Shown here: positions 35,051-44,200 of the stretch, piece by piece
Layout: each line of letters begins with the position of its first letter
How positions within the stretch are numbered: position 1 is the first letter of the stretch
Assembly (NCBI RefSeq): GCF_001513955.1
Contig: NZ_KQ948149.1
Span: 282,227 to 346,226 of the forward strand
Reading direction: 5' to 3'
DNA from: Streptomyces pseudovenezuelae
GTDB lineage: Bacteria > Actinomycetota > Actinomycetes > Streptomycetales > Streptomycetaceae
Length of the DNA stretch: 64,000 bases
Translations under genes and position numbers: made by a program
Notes under the pieces: generated by a model
Told to the model about the DNA's origin: nothing
The model's input: the letters and a program-made list of their open reading frames with translations, nothing else
Databases searched by the model: none

Positions 35051-37257
35051 GCGACGCCGTCTACCGCGACCCCACCGCCCCGACCGAGGCCCGCGTCCGC
35101 GACCTCCTCGCCCGGATGACCCTGCGGGAGAAGGTCGGCCAGCTCAACCAGCGGATGTACGGCTGGGACGCCTACCGCCGCACCCCCGACGGCGGCTTCG
35201 AGCTCACCGAGGCCCTCCACGCCGAGACCGACCGTTTCGAGGGCCTGGGCGCCCTCTACGGCCTGCAGCGCGCCGACGCGTGGTCCGGCGTGGACCACGG
35301 GAACGGACCGGGCGCGCAGGACGGTGCCGCCCTCGCCGAACTGGTGCAGCGGCACGTCGTGGGCCGCAGCCGGCTCGGCATCCCGGCGCTGTTCGTGGAG
35401 GAGGTCCCGCACGGCCTCATGGCCCTGGACGGCACGGTCCTGCCGGTCAACCTCGCGGTCGGCGCCGGCTGGGACCCCGCACTGTACGAGCGAGCCGCCG
35501 CCCACGCCGCCGCCGAGCTGCGGGCCCGGGGCGGCCACGTGGCCCTCGTCTCCGCGCTGGACATCGCGCGCGACCCGCGCTGGGGCCGTACCGAGGAGTG
35601 CTTCGGCGAGGACCCGTACCTGGCCGCCCGGCTGACGGAAGCACTGGTCAGGGGAGCGCAGGGCCCGGGTGAGGACTTCGCGCCCGACAAGGCACCCGTC
35701 GTCCTCAAGCACTTCGCCGGGCAGGGAGCCACCGTCGGCGGACGCAACTCCGCGGAGTCGGAGCTGGGTTGGCGTGAGCTGCACGAGATCCACCTCCCCG
35801 CCGCCCGGGCCGGTGTCCGCGCGGGCGCCGCCGCCGTCATGGCCGCGTACAACGAGGTCGACGGGATGCCCTGCTCCGGCAACCGCGCCCTGCTCACCGG
35901 CCTGTTGCGCGAGGAGTGGGGCTTCGACGGACTCGTCATGGCGGACGGCCTCGCCGTCGACCGGCTGGCCCGGATCACCGGTGACAAGACCTCGGCGGGC
36001 GCTCTCGCCCTCAACTCCGGTGTCGATCTGAGCCTTTGGGATGAGGGCTTCACCCACCTGGAGGAGGCGGTCGAGCGCGGACTCGTCGAGGAGAGCGTCC
36101 TCGACGCCGCCGTCGCCCGGGTGCTGCGCCTCAAGTTCCGGCTGGGGCTGTTCGAGCCGCAGCGCACGACGTGCCCCGCTCCGGCCGGCGGAGCGGAGCT
36201 CAGCAAGGACGTCGCCCGGGCCGCCGTCACCCTCCTGCGCAACGACGGGGTGCTCCCCGTCGGCGCGCACGTCTCGCGGATCGCCGTGCTCGGTCCCCAG
36301 GCCGCCACCACCGCCCACCAGTCGGGCGACTACACGGCCCCGCAGCGCCCCGGCACCGGCAGCAGCGTCCTGGACGGCCTGCGCAGGCTCGCCCCGCCCG
36401 GCCTCGACATCCGCCACGCCGCAGGCTGCTCGCTCACCGGCGACGACCTCTCCGGCATCCCCGAGGCGATCGCCCAGGCCGCCGCGTCCGACCTCGCCGT
36501 GCTGGTGCTGGGCGGCAGCAGCGCCCGGACCCCCGAGACCGTGTTCGACGCCAACGGGGCCGCGCTCACGGCGGTCTCCGAGATGACCTGCGGCGAGGGC
36601 GTCGACCTCGCCGGGCTCCGGCTGGGCGACGCCCAGTACGCGCTGCTGGACGCCGTGGTGGCGACGGGCACGCCGACCGCGGTCGTGCTGGTCCAGGGGC
36701 GCCCGCATCTCGTGCCGGACACCGCGCCCGCCCTGCTCTCGGCCTGGTATCCCGGCCCCTGGGGCGGCGAGGCGATCGCCGAGGTGCTGCTCGGACTCGT
36801 GGAACCCGCGGGCCGACTGCCCGTCTCCGTGCCCCGCTCGGCGGCCCAGCTCCCCGTCTACTACAACCACAAGGACACCGAGTACGGCGGATACGCCGAC
36901 GAGAGCGCCGAGCCGCGGTACTCCTTCGGGCACGGGCTGTCGTACACGAGCTTCGCGTACGGCGAGCCACGCCTCACGGGATCGGCGGTCGAGGTGGATG
37001 TCACCAACACCGGTCAGCGGTACGGGCGTTCGGTCGTCCAGGTCTACCTGCGCCGGCTGATCGCCCCCACCTGGCCGCGCACCCTCGAACTGTGCGCGTT
37101 CGAGGGTGTCGGCCTGGCGCCGGGCGAGCGCCGTACGGTGACCCTGCCCCTGGAGGGCATCAGCGGCACCGTCGAGATCAGGGTCGCCGCGTCAGCCCGG
37201 GAGGCGCTCACCGCGAAGGGTCACAGCTTGACGGCCCCCGACGACACGCCCTTGTAG
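35047..37257 (+). CDS. GH3 beta-glycosidase (beta-glucosidase-like)
   Basis: This is a 736-residue three-domain GH3 enzyme without a signal peptide. The N-terminal barrel shows LLARMTLREKVGQLNQRMYG, FVEEVPHGLMALDGTVLP, DPRWGRTEECFGEDPYLAARL, KHFAGQGATVGGRNSAESEL and the nucleophile Asp in GLVMADGLAVDRL. The alpha/beta sandwich follows (LLRNDGVLPVG to PYYSFGHGLSY-like), then a fibronectin-III-like end. The Asn-Ser-Ala-Glu segment after the KHF motif suggests specificity other than plain cellobiose. It is coupled to the kinase by an ATGA overlap. Its last 37 bp overlap the end of the convergent permease gene. It cuts an imported beta-glycoside; the sugar is not deducible. Confidence 0.9.
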   Translation: MSDAVYRDPTAPTEARVRDLLARMTLREKVGQLNQRMYGWDAYRRTPDGGFELTEALHAETDRFEGLGALYGLQRADAWSGVDHGNGPGAQDGAALAELVQRHVVGRSRLGIPALFVEEVPHGLMALDGTVLPVNLAVGAGWDPALYERAAAHAAAELRARGGHVALVSALDIARDPRWGRTEECFGEDPYLAARLTEALVRGAQGPGEDFAPDKAPVVLKHFAGQGATVGGRNSAESELGWRELHEIHLPAARAGVRAGAAAVMAAYNEVDGMPCSGNRALLTGLLREEWGFDGLVMADGLAVDRLARITGDKTSAGALALNSGVDLSLWDEGFTHLEEAVERGLVEESVLDAAVARVLRLKFRLGLFEPQRTTCPAPAGGAELSKDVARAAVTLLRNDGVLPVGAHVSRIAVLGPQAATTAHQSGDYTAPQRPGTGSSVLDGLRRLAPPGLDIRHAAGCSLTGDDLSGIPEAIAQAAASDLAVLVLGGSSARTPETVFDANGAALTAVSEMTCGEGVDLAGLRLGDAQYALLDAVVATGTPTAVVLVQGRPHLVPDTAPALLSAWYPGPWGGEAIAEVLLGLVEPAGRLPVSVPRSAAQLPVYYNHKDTEYGGYADESAEPRYSFGHGLSYTSFAYGEPRLTGSAVEVDVTNTGQRYGRSVVQVYLRRLIAPTWPRTLELCAFEGVGLAPGERRTVTLPLEGISGTVEIRVAASAREALTAKGHSLTAPDDTPL

Positions 37258-38129
37258 AACCACCGCTGGGTGATCACGAACAGCACCAGCACCGGGACCA
37301 CCGAGATCACCGAACCGGCCATGACCATCCGCTGGTCGTAGCCGAACGAGGAGCTCTGGAGGCGGGAGAGTCCCAGTGTGAGCGTCATGTTGCTCTCCGA
37401 GCGCAGCACGATCAGCGGCCACAGGAAGTCATCCCAGGCGCTGATGAACGTGTTGATGACGACCACCATGATCGCGCCCCACGCGGACGGCAGATACAGG
37501 TACCGGAAGCGCTGCCACTCGTTCGCGCCGTCGAGCATCGCCGAGTCCTCGATCTCGCGCGGGACCGCGAGGAAGGCGCCGCGCATGAGCAGGACGTTGA
37601 TGGCGCCGACGAAGCCGGGCAGCCACACGCCCGCCAGGCTGTCGACCAGGCCCAGGTCGCGGATGCTGATGAACAGCGACACCATGATCGACTCGAAGGG
37701 GAACATCATCGAGGCGACCAGCACCACCCAGACCGCCTTGCGGCCCTTCCAGGCGGGCTTGGAGAGCATGTAGCCGGCCGTCGTGGAGAAGACCAGCTGG
37801 CTGGTGACCGACAGGGCGACCACGATCAGGCTGTTCCTGATGTACGACCACACCGGCACCTGGTCGAAGACCGTCCGGTAGGCGCGCAGCGTCGGATGGT
37901 GCGGCAGCAGGGTGGCGTCCGCGCCGAAGACGTCCTCGCTCGTGCCCTTCAGGGAGGCGAGGAGCTGCCACAGCAGCGGGCCCACGGTGAGGCCGAGCAC
38001 CAGCAGGAGGAGCAGATAGCGGACGACCAGCTCGCGGGGGCGGCCGTAGTCCCGCCAACGCGGCATCAGGCGACGGCGCTTGGTCCCGACGGTGGTCCCG
38101 ACGGTGGTCTCGACGACGCTCGCCGTCAT
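37221..38129 (-). CDS. carbohydrate ABC transporter permease (CUT1, MalG type)
   Basis: This 302-residue inner-membrane permease has six predicted helices and the EAA loop PREIEDSAMLDGANEWQRFRYLYLPSAWGA for contact with the ATPase. It ends in FVITQRWFYKGVSSGAVKL, the usual MalG-type terminus. ATG at 38129 overlaps the stop of the preceding permease (ATGA) and has AAGGAGGA upstream. It is the third gene of the solute-binding protein operon. No ATPase gene is present; Streptomyces CUT1 systems generally use the shared MsiK ATPase (established knowledge). Confidence 0.93.
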   Translation of the reverse strand: MTASVVETTVGTTVGTKRRRLMPRWRDYGRPRELVVRYLLLLLVLGLTVGPLLWQLLASLKGTSEDVFGADATLLPHHPTLRAYRTVFDQVPVWSYIRNSLIVVALSVTSQLVFSTTAGYMLSKPAWKGRKAVWVVLVASMMFPFESIMVSLFISIRDLGLVDSLAGVWLPGFVGAINVLLMRGAFLAVPREIEDSAMLDGANEWQRFRYLYLPSAWGAIMVVVINTFISAWDDFLWPLIVLRSESNMTLTLGLSRLQSSSFGYDQRMVMAGSVISVVPVLVLFVITQRWFYKGVSSGAVKL

Positions 38130-39139
38130 GACTCGTCCTCCTTGGTCAGACGCTGCGCCAGCAGGGTCAGCCCCAGCGTCAGCGCGAACAGGGCCACGCT
38201 GACGGCCGAGCCGTATCCCGCGTTGCCGGTGATCGGGTCCAGGCCGACGTCCCGGATGTAGAACGGCAGGGTGCGGTCGGCGCCGCCGGGGCCGCCGGTG
38301 GAGCTGCCGAGCATGTAGATCTCGGTGAACACCCTGAGCGAGCCGATGCCGGTGAGGGTGCCGACGAGCATCATGGCCTGCCGGACACCGGGGACCGTGA
38401 TGTGCCAGAAGCGGCGCACGGCACCGGCGCCGTCCATCTGCGCGGCCTCGTGCAGTTCCCTCGGCACGTTCCCGAGGGCGGCCAGGTAGAAGACCATGTA
38501 CCAGCCGAGGCCCTTCCACAGGGTCAGGCCCATCGCGGAGAGCAGGATCAGCCAGGAGTCGGAGAGGAAGGGGACGGCCGACTTGATCAGGTGGGCCTTC
38601 TCCAGCCAGGTGTTGACCAGCCCGTCGTCGGCGAGCAGCCACTGCCAGCTCAGACCGACGACCACGCTGGAGGCGAGCACCGGTGTGTAGAAGGCGGAGC
38701 GGAAGAAGCCGATGCCGGGGAGGTTCTTCTCCACCAGGACGGCCAGCATCAGCGGCAGCAGCACCATCAGCGGTACGACGATCACCGCGTAGAGGATGCT
38801 GTTGCGGGTGGCGAGCCAGAAGTCGTCGTCCTGGATCATCCGCGTGTAGTTGTCGAGTCCGACGAACCCCGCGGCGCCGCCCAGCGGCTTGGCGTTGGTG
38901 AACGACAGCAGGAGCGTGTTGAGGAACGGGAACACCCCGAAGACCACCGCGCACCCGATCGCCGGGGCGGTCCACAGCCAGGGCAGCCACCAACGGCGGT
39001 ACATGGCAGCGCCGTTGGCGCCGGGAGCGGGACCCGGCAGCACGGCCCTGGTGAGTCGGCGGAGGCGGGACGGGGCCGGGCCCGGCGCGGGGGTCGGGGA
39101 CTCCACGCCGGACACCGGATGCGTGATCTGTGCCGTCAC
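38126..39139 (-). CDS. carbohydrate ABC transporter permease (CUT1, MalF type)
   Basis: This 337-residue permease has a Pro-rich N-terminal tail of about 50 residues and six helices. The EAA loop is NVPRELHEAAQMDGAGAVRRFWHITVPGVRQAMM, and it ends LTLLAQRLTKEDES. The GTG start at 39139 comes 2 bp after the stop of the solute-binding protein, and the stop overlaps the next start. It should form the membrane channel together with the MalG-type partner. Confidence 0.93.
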   Translation of the reverse strand: MTAQITHPVSGVESPTPAPGPAPSRLRRLTRAVLPGPAPGANGAAMYRRWWLPWLWTAPAIGCAVVFGVFPFLNTLLLSFTNAKPLGGAAGFVGLDNYTRMIQDDDFWLATRNSILYAVIVVPLMVLLPLMLAVLVEKNLPGIGFFRSAFYTPVLASSVVVGLSWQWLLADDGLVNTWLEKAHLIKSAVPFLSDSWLILLSAMGLTLWKGLGWYMVFYLAALGNVPRELHEAAQMDGAGAVRRFWHITVPGVRQAMMLVGTLTGIGSLRVFTEIYMLGSSTGGPGGADRTLPFYIRDVGLDPITGNAGYGSAVSVALFALTLGLTLLAQRLTKEDES

Positions 39140-39141
39140 CG

Positions 39142-40515
39142 TCAGCTGCCCTGCTTCAGCAGCTCGTTCGCCTTCTCCTGGGCGTCCTTGACGGCGTCCG
39201 CGGGGCTCTTCTTGCCCTGCATGGCCAGCTGCACCTGGGACACGATGGCGTTCTGCACGGCCGGGGAGAGGTTGGTCTGGTTGGTGGAGGCCGTCTTGAG
39301 CTGGTCGGCGACGAGCTTGCGGGCCTGCGAGAACGGGTCGCTGCCGGTGACGTTCTGGAAGAACGGGTCGTCGAGCGACTGGGTGGTGGTCGGGAAGATC
39401 ACCACGTCGGGGTCCTTGCACCAGGCCGTCTGGTTCTCGGCGTTGGTGAGGAACTCCGCGAACGACAGCGCCACCGGTGCGTGCTTGCTGGTCGCGGCGA
39501 CCGAGATGTACTGCGGGGCGCCGGCGGAGGCGACGCCGAGCGCGTCGTAGGGCTGCTGGCCGACGGCCGTCTTGTCGTAGACCGACGGGCTGTTCTGCTT
39601 CACGAACCGCACGAAGCTCGGGTTGGTCGAGCCGTAGGCGACCTTGCCCTGGCTGTAGAGCGTGGACGGGTCGTTGCTGGAGGACAGCGAGTCCTTCGGC
39701 ATCGCGCCCTCCTTGTACAGCTTCGCCATCCAGGCGACCCACTGGGTGGTGCGCGGGTCGTCGCCGAAGACGGCGGACTTGCCGTCGGCGGAGAGCACCT
39801 TGATGCCCATCTGGTCGAAGTCGGCGGGGATGCGCCAGATCGGGTTGGCCATCGTCGCGAAGTACTTGCCGTCGGCGGCCTTGGCGACCTTCTCGTAGTC
39901 GGCGAAGAGCCCGAAGATGCTCGTCGGCGGCTTCGCCGCGTCGACGCCGGACCTGGCCAGCAGGTCCTTGTTGTACGTCAGCAGGACACCGCCGGTGTAC
40001 CAGGGCAGCGTGGTGTGGATCGCCTTGCCCGAGGCGTTCGCGAAGGTGGCGGTCTTCCAGAACGACGGGACGAAGGGCTTGGCGGCGTCCGGGTCCTTGG
40101 TGCCGATGTCGAGCAGGTAGCCGGCCTTGGTGAGGGCGGTCGCCGTCGGCGCGTTGACGTTGATGACGTCGGCCATCGTGCAGGCCTGGGCGTCGGCGAC
40201 GGTCCGGCTCGTGAAGGTGTTGTCGCCCGGGTCGTCGATCCACTTGACCTTGGTGCCGGGGTGGGCCTTCTGGAAGTCCGCGATCACACCGTTGAAGAAG
40301 TCCCCGAAGTCTTTCTTCAGGTTCGTCGTCTGGAAGGTGATCGTGCCCTTGACGTCTCCGGTCAGCTTCCCCGACCCGACGTTGCCCTTGTCGACCTTGC
40401 AGCCGCCGGCGGTGGCGTCACCGCTGTCGGAGCCGCCACTGAGACCGCAGCCGGTGGCAGCGAGTGACAGAACGGCGATACAGGTCAGGGTGCGGGTCAG
40501 TCTCTTTGCTCGCAT
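39142..40515 (-). CDS. extracellular sugar-binding lipoprotein (ABC transporter)
   Basis: This 457-residue CUT1 solute-binding protein has a lipoprotein signal MRAKRLTRTLTCIAVLSLAA followed by TGC. The mature part shows GTITFQTTNLKKDFGDFFNGVIADFQKAHPGTKVKWID and the usual hinge region SPAVQNAIVSQVQLAMQGKKSPADAVKDAQ near the end. GGAGGG precedes the ATG at 40515. It is first in the operon with the two permeases. A perfect 15-bp palindrome lies 18-32 bp upstream of the start. The ligand is probably an oligosaccharide released by the neighbouring secreted glycosidases. Confidence 0.94.
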   Translation of the reverse strand: MRAKRLTRTLTCIAVLSLAATGCGLSGGSDSGDATAGGCKVDKGNVGSGKLTGDVKGTITFQTTNLKKDFGDFFNGVIADFQKAHPGTKVKWIDDPGDNTFTSRTVADAQACTMADVINVNAPTATALTKAGYLLDIGTKDPDAAKPFVPSFWKTATFANASGKAIHTTLPWYTGGVLLTYNKDLLARSGVDAAKPPTSIFGLFADYEKVAKAADGKYFATMANPIWRIPADFDQMGIKVLSADGKSAVFGDDPRTTQWVAWMAKLYKEGAMPKDSLSSSNDPSTLYSQGKVAYGSTNPSFVRFVKQNSPSVYDKTAVGQQPYDALGVASAGAPQYISVAATSKHAPVALSFAEFLTNAENQTAWCKDPDVVIFPTTTQSLDDPFFQNVTGSDPFSQARKLVADQLKTASTNQTNLSPAVQNAIVSQVQLAMQGKKSPADAVKDAQEKANELLKQGS

Positions 40516-40532
40516 GTGATGCCCTCCACGGC

Positions 40533-40547
40533 TGGTTCAATGAACCA
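40533..40547. promoter_or_regulatory. operator of the sugar transport operon
   Basis: TGGTTCAATGAACCA is a perfect 7-bp inverted repeat around one central base, between a TTGACC -35-like box (40592-40597, minus strand) and the start codon. It is the cleanest copy of the motif that recurs across 33.9-50.6 kb, and the best guide to the RpiR binding site. Confidence 0.6.
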
Positions 40548-40632
40548 ACTCCGACTCCGATTGATGAAAAGGTGGACCAGAATTCATCGGAGGTCAATGG
40601 TTTGCTGTGTTGCGTTTAGGTTCCGTACGAGA

Positions 40633-41298
40633 TCAGTGACGGTGTTCATGGTCCGGGTGCGAGGGGTCGCCGGGGTGTTCGTGCCCGTGGGAGTAGGTCA
40701 CTCCGCCGCGCGCCTGGTCCAGCCAACCGAAGAACGCCTGGCGGCCGGCTGCCCTGCGGAGCTCGCGCGCGATGCCCTCGCGGACCTCGTCGTACGGCAG
40801 CAGATCTTCCGGGGCCGCCCCGTCGAAGGGCGTGACGCCCCGCCTCAGCGCCGCCGGGGTGAGGAAGCGGTCCTGGTTGCGGTCGTAGTAGTCCCGTACG
40901 GCCGTCTCGGGGACCGTCTGCTCGGCTTCCAGCGCGGTGAGGAGGGCACGGGCGGCCGGGGAGTGGGCGAGGGCCGCGGCGACGATGCTGCCGAGGTCCG
41001 CCACGTCTGTCTCGGCGACGGCCAGGACGGAGGCGGGGGACACCTCTTCCGGGACCTTCAGGCCGCGGTCCGTGCAGGCTCTTCGGGCCAGTTCGTCGGT
41101 GACCACGACTTGGGTGGCCCAGCGGCGTCTTTGTCTCGCGACGGAGGGTGCCTCCGGCTGTCGTCCGGCGGGTGCGGGTGCGTCGTGGCTGATCGCGCCG
41201 TTCCCCGCGCCCCTGAAGGGGCGCCTTTCCAGGAACGAGTCCACCCGGTCCCTCGGTAGCGGTTCGCCGTCTATCAGTGCCGCGTGTTCCGGGGTCAC
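40633..41298 (-). CDS. SurA N-domain-like protein with His-rich tail
   Basis: This is a protein of about 221 residues without a signal peptide. It begins TPEHAALIDGEPLPRDRVDSFLERR and contains TVPETAVRDYYDRNQDRFLTPAALRRGV. Both resemble SurA/trigger-type chaperone segments, but no peptidyl-prolyl isomerase domain follows. The last ~25 residues are His/Asp-rich (HGHEHPGDPSHPDHEHRH) and could bind metal. About 28 residues (roughly 26-53) are encoded by a copy of a dispersed Streptomyces repeat. The GTG start at 41298 overlaps the GH38 stop (GTGA), so it is made together with the mannosidase. Its role is unknown; it may assist folding of the 1404-residue enzyme (speculation). Confidence 0.72.
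   Translation of the reverse strand: MTPEHAALIDGEPLPRDRVDSFLERRPFRGAGNGAISHDAPAPAGRQPEAPSVARQRRRWATQVVVTDELARRACTDRGLKVPEEVSPASVLAVAETDVADLGSIVAAALAHSPAARALLTALEAEQTVPETAVRDYYDRNQDRFLTPAALRRGVTPFDGAAPEDLLPYDEVREGIARELRRAAGRQAFFGWLDQARGGVTYSHGHEHPGDPSHPDHEHRH
41141..41227. repeat. dispersed Streptomyces repeat, copy 2, inside a coding region
   Basis: The segment from GGTGCCTCCGGCTGTCG to GTTCCCCGCGCCCCTGAAGG matches the longer form of the intergenic repeat and shares its core with copies at 32.6 and 47.4 kb. Here it is in frame inside the SurA-like gene and encodes the stretch around FRGAGNGAISHDAPAPAGRQ. Confidence 0.6.
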
Positions 41299-44200
41299 GG
41301 GGTCACCTCCAGGGGGATCGCCCTCGTGTAGGCCACGTGACCGTTCCACGCCGCCTTCGCCATCAGCCAGTACGCACCCGGGGGGATCAGTGAGCCGTCC
41401 ACCTCGATGACGGCGTCCAGCCGCTCCCCTCCCGGCACCTTGAAGCCCTGGAGGCCCGGCGTGACGCCCTGCCAGGTGCCCCAGGACGACACCGCCCACA
41501 GCTGACCGCCGACCGGGCCCCGGGTGGAGTTGCGCAGGCTCACCGGAACCTGAGCCCGCTCACCCCTGCGCACGGTGACCCGGTCGGCGGCCAGGTCGCA
41601 CACCAGGCCCTGCCCCGGGGGCGGTCCGCCTGGTACGTCGAGGCCCACGACGTCCTCGTAGATCTGGCCGCCGTACGACAGCCGGGCCGTGAGCCAGTGC
41701 CGGCCGGGCGCGGCGTCCGGTGGCGGGGTCACCGTCACCTCGGCCAGCGAGAAGCCGCCGGGCCCGAGCGCGTACGGCAGCTCGGGAGGCTCGGCGGTCC
41801 AGCCGGGCGGCACGTCGAGGACCACGGTGCCCTTCGCCGAGGTGTCCGTGAGCTCGGAGCCGATCCGCACGGTCGCGGTGACGGGGCCGGTCGCGGTGAG
41901 CGCGGTCGGGGAGAGATAGACGGACACCGGCATGTTGCCGCGCGGGGCGGGCCCGGAGTTGTGCAGCCAGTAGCGCGTGTGGACGGGCTGGGCGGGCTCG
42001 TGGGCGGCGACCCCGGGGTCGGTCCGGGGCTCCGGCGCCTGCGGGGGCGTGGCGAGGAAGGTGGCCACCTCGAAGCCGGTGAGCCCGGCCTCCAGGGCCC
42101 CCTCGCCGTCCGGGAGCAGCGACTCACCGGGCCTTTCCAGTACGTCCGCCAGGGCGCCCTCGGTCCAGGCGACCGGCCCGCGCACCCGGGCCCGCACCGG
42201 CCGTCCGTTGACCTCGTGCACGCGCACGACGACCCCGCGCCCCGGATCCGCGGGCGCCGCGCTGCCCCGGGCCAGCGGGGAGCCCAGCGGCTTGAGGGCG
42301 TCGAGGAGTACCTCGCGGGCCGGCTCCACCTCCAGCAGGGAGGTCTCGCGGGGCAGCAGCGCGGACCCGCCCTCGCCGCGCACGCGGGCGGTGAGGGGAT
42401 GGTTGAACTCGTGTCCCCGCGCGGGCAGTCGGAGGTCCCGCCAGTCGCCGTCGCCCGCGACGACCGCGTACTGGAAGGTGTGCGACCAGCGCTGGAGCTG
42501 GAAGCCCGAGCCGTCGGGAGTCGTGCGGCGGGGTGGGTCGACCCAGATGCCGGAGGGCCAGCCCGTGCAGGAGCGCATCAGGGACATGTAGAGGTCGCCG
42601 GAGGTGGTGACGACACAACCGGGCGTGCCCCGGTTCAGGACGGCGAAGCCGCGCCCGTCCCAGGCGTCACCGGGCGGGAGGGCCTCGCCGCCGCCCGCCG
42701 CGGTGGCGGTGACGGTGAAGTCCTCCAGGTCCGTGATCAGCGCGTCGACGGCCTTCGCGTCCCCCGAGGGGTCGGCGCCGGCGATCACCAGCAGCGGCAG
42801 CCGTTCCAGGTCGCGCAGGTCGGCGCCGGGCACCCACTCCTCGCGCAGGGAGGCACGCGGCGCGACCCAGACGGCCGCCACGCCCTGTGCGGCGACCTGG
42901 CGGCGCAGCTCGCGGTCGGCCGCCGGGTCCATGGCGAGGGCCTCGGCGACCAGACAGTTGCGCTCGGGGCCGCCCACCGCGATCCGGATGTCGGGAAGGT
43001 TGGAGTCGACTTCGAGGTCGCCGTAGCGGGGACCGCAGGCGATGGTCGAGGTCGCCGTGACACCCGCGCGGACCAGGGCCGCCGCGAGCGGGGCGCCCAG
43101 CTCGCCCGCCTCGTCCCAGTCGGCGTACACCAACTCGGCGACTCCGAAGGCCCGTTGCCCCAGCAGTGCGCCGGAGTCGTCGCGCAGCGCCACCCGTGCC
43201 GTGGACGCCAGCCCGAACCAGGTGTGGGCCGGGTTGTCCAAAGTCCACGGGAACTGCTCGCTGTTCACCTCCACGAACCCGAACCCCCGCCCGATCACCG
43301 CGTCGGCGACCTCGTGCACGGGCAGTCCGCCGCGCACGTCGGAGGGCCAGCGGACCCGGATGAGGCGGTCCTCGCCGTCGTAGCCGTCGATCGTCGTGGA
43401 GACGTCGAGCCGGTCGACGCCGGTCCAGAGGGTCAGCGTCTGGGTGTACGTGAACAGTCCGAGGTCGGCGCGGACGGTGAGGCGGGACCCGGCGGGGGAG
43501 TGCTCGACGGCGACGTCCGCCGTGACGTCCCGGCTGCGGGCGGCGGTCGTACCGGTCGGGGTGAGGTGCCAGGGGCCCTCGCCGAAGCGCGGGTGCCTCG
43601 AATACTCCTCCTGGACGACCAGTTCGTTGCCGATGTCGCCGGCGGGCAGCAGTTCGCGGCCGTCCCCGGCGAGGGCCCGCAGGCTGCTCACGGCGCCGCC
43701 GCGCGCCGGGTCGACCGTCACCTCGTAGAACTCGTTACGGATGGTCGTGCCCGCGCCGGAGGCCCACCCGGGAAGCGAACCGGCCGCCAGGGGCAGCGCC
43801 TTGAGACCCATGCCGGGCACCCGCGGGACGACGACCCGCAGGGTGCCGTCCTGCTCGCGTACGGCGGGCAGCGGCTGGAAGTCGTCGCCGACCGGCACCA
43901 GGCCGGGGTCGTCGAGGCTCAGCACGTCCCGCCGTTCCCAGGTGACCGGGTTGAAGACCACCAGGTCGGGTCCGGTGCCCGGCTCGACCCGGTCGGCCAG
44001 CGCCTTCGTCGCGTCGGCGTGCACGGTCTCGGCGAGGTCGGCCAGCTCCCGCCAGCCGGTGAGGAGATCGATGTACACCTGGTCCGACTCCGAGCCGGTG
44101 ATGGCGTCGTGGTGGGCGCCGTAGACCAGTTGCCGCCACGCCTTGTCGAGGGCCGCGTCCGGATAGGGGTGGCCGGTGACCAAGGAGGCGAGGGTCGCCC

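Noticed and set aside
40533-40547. DasR (dre) site in front of the sugar transport operon
   Set aside because: The dre consensus centres on TGGTCTAGACCA. The sites here have TGGTTCA..TGAACCA, and a different regulator (RpiR) lies in the cluster.
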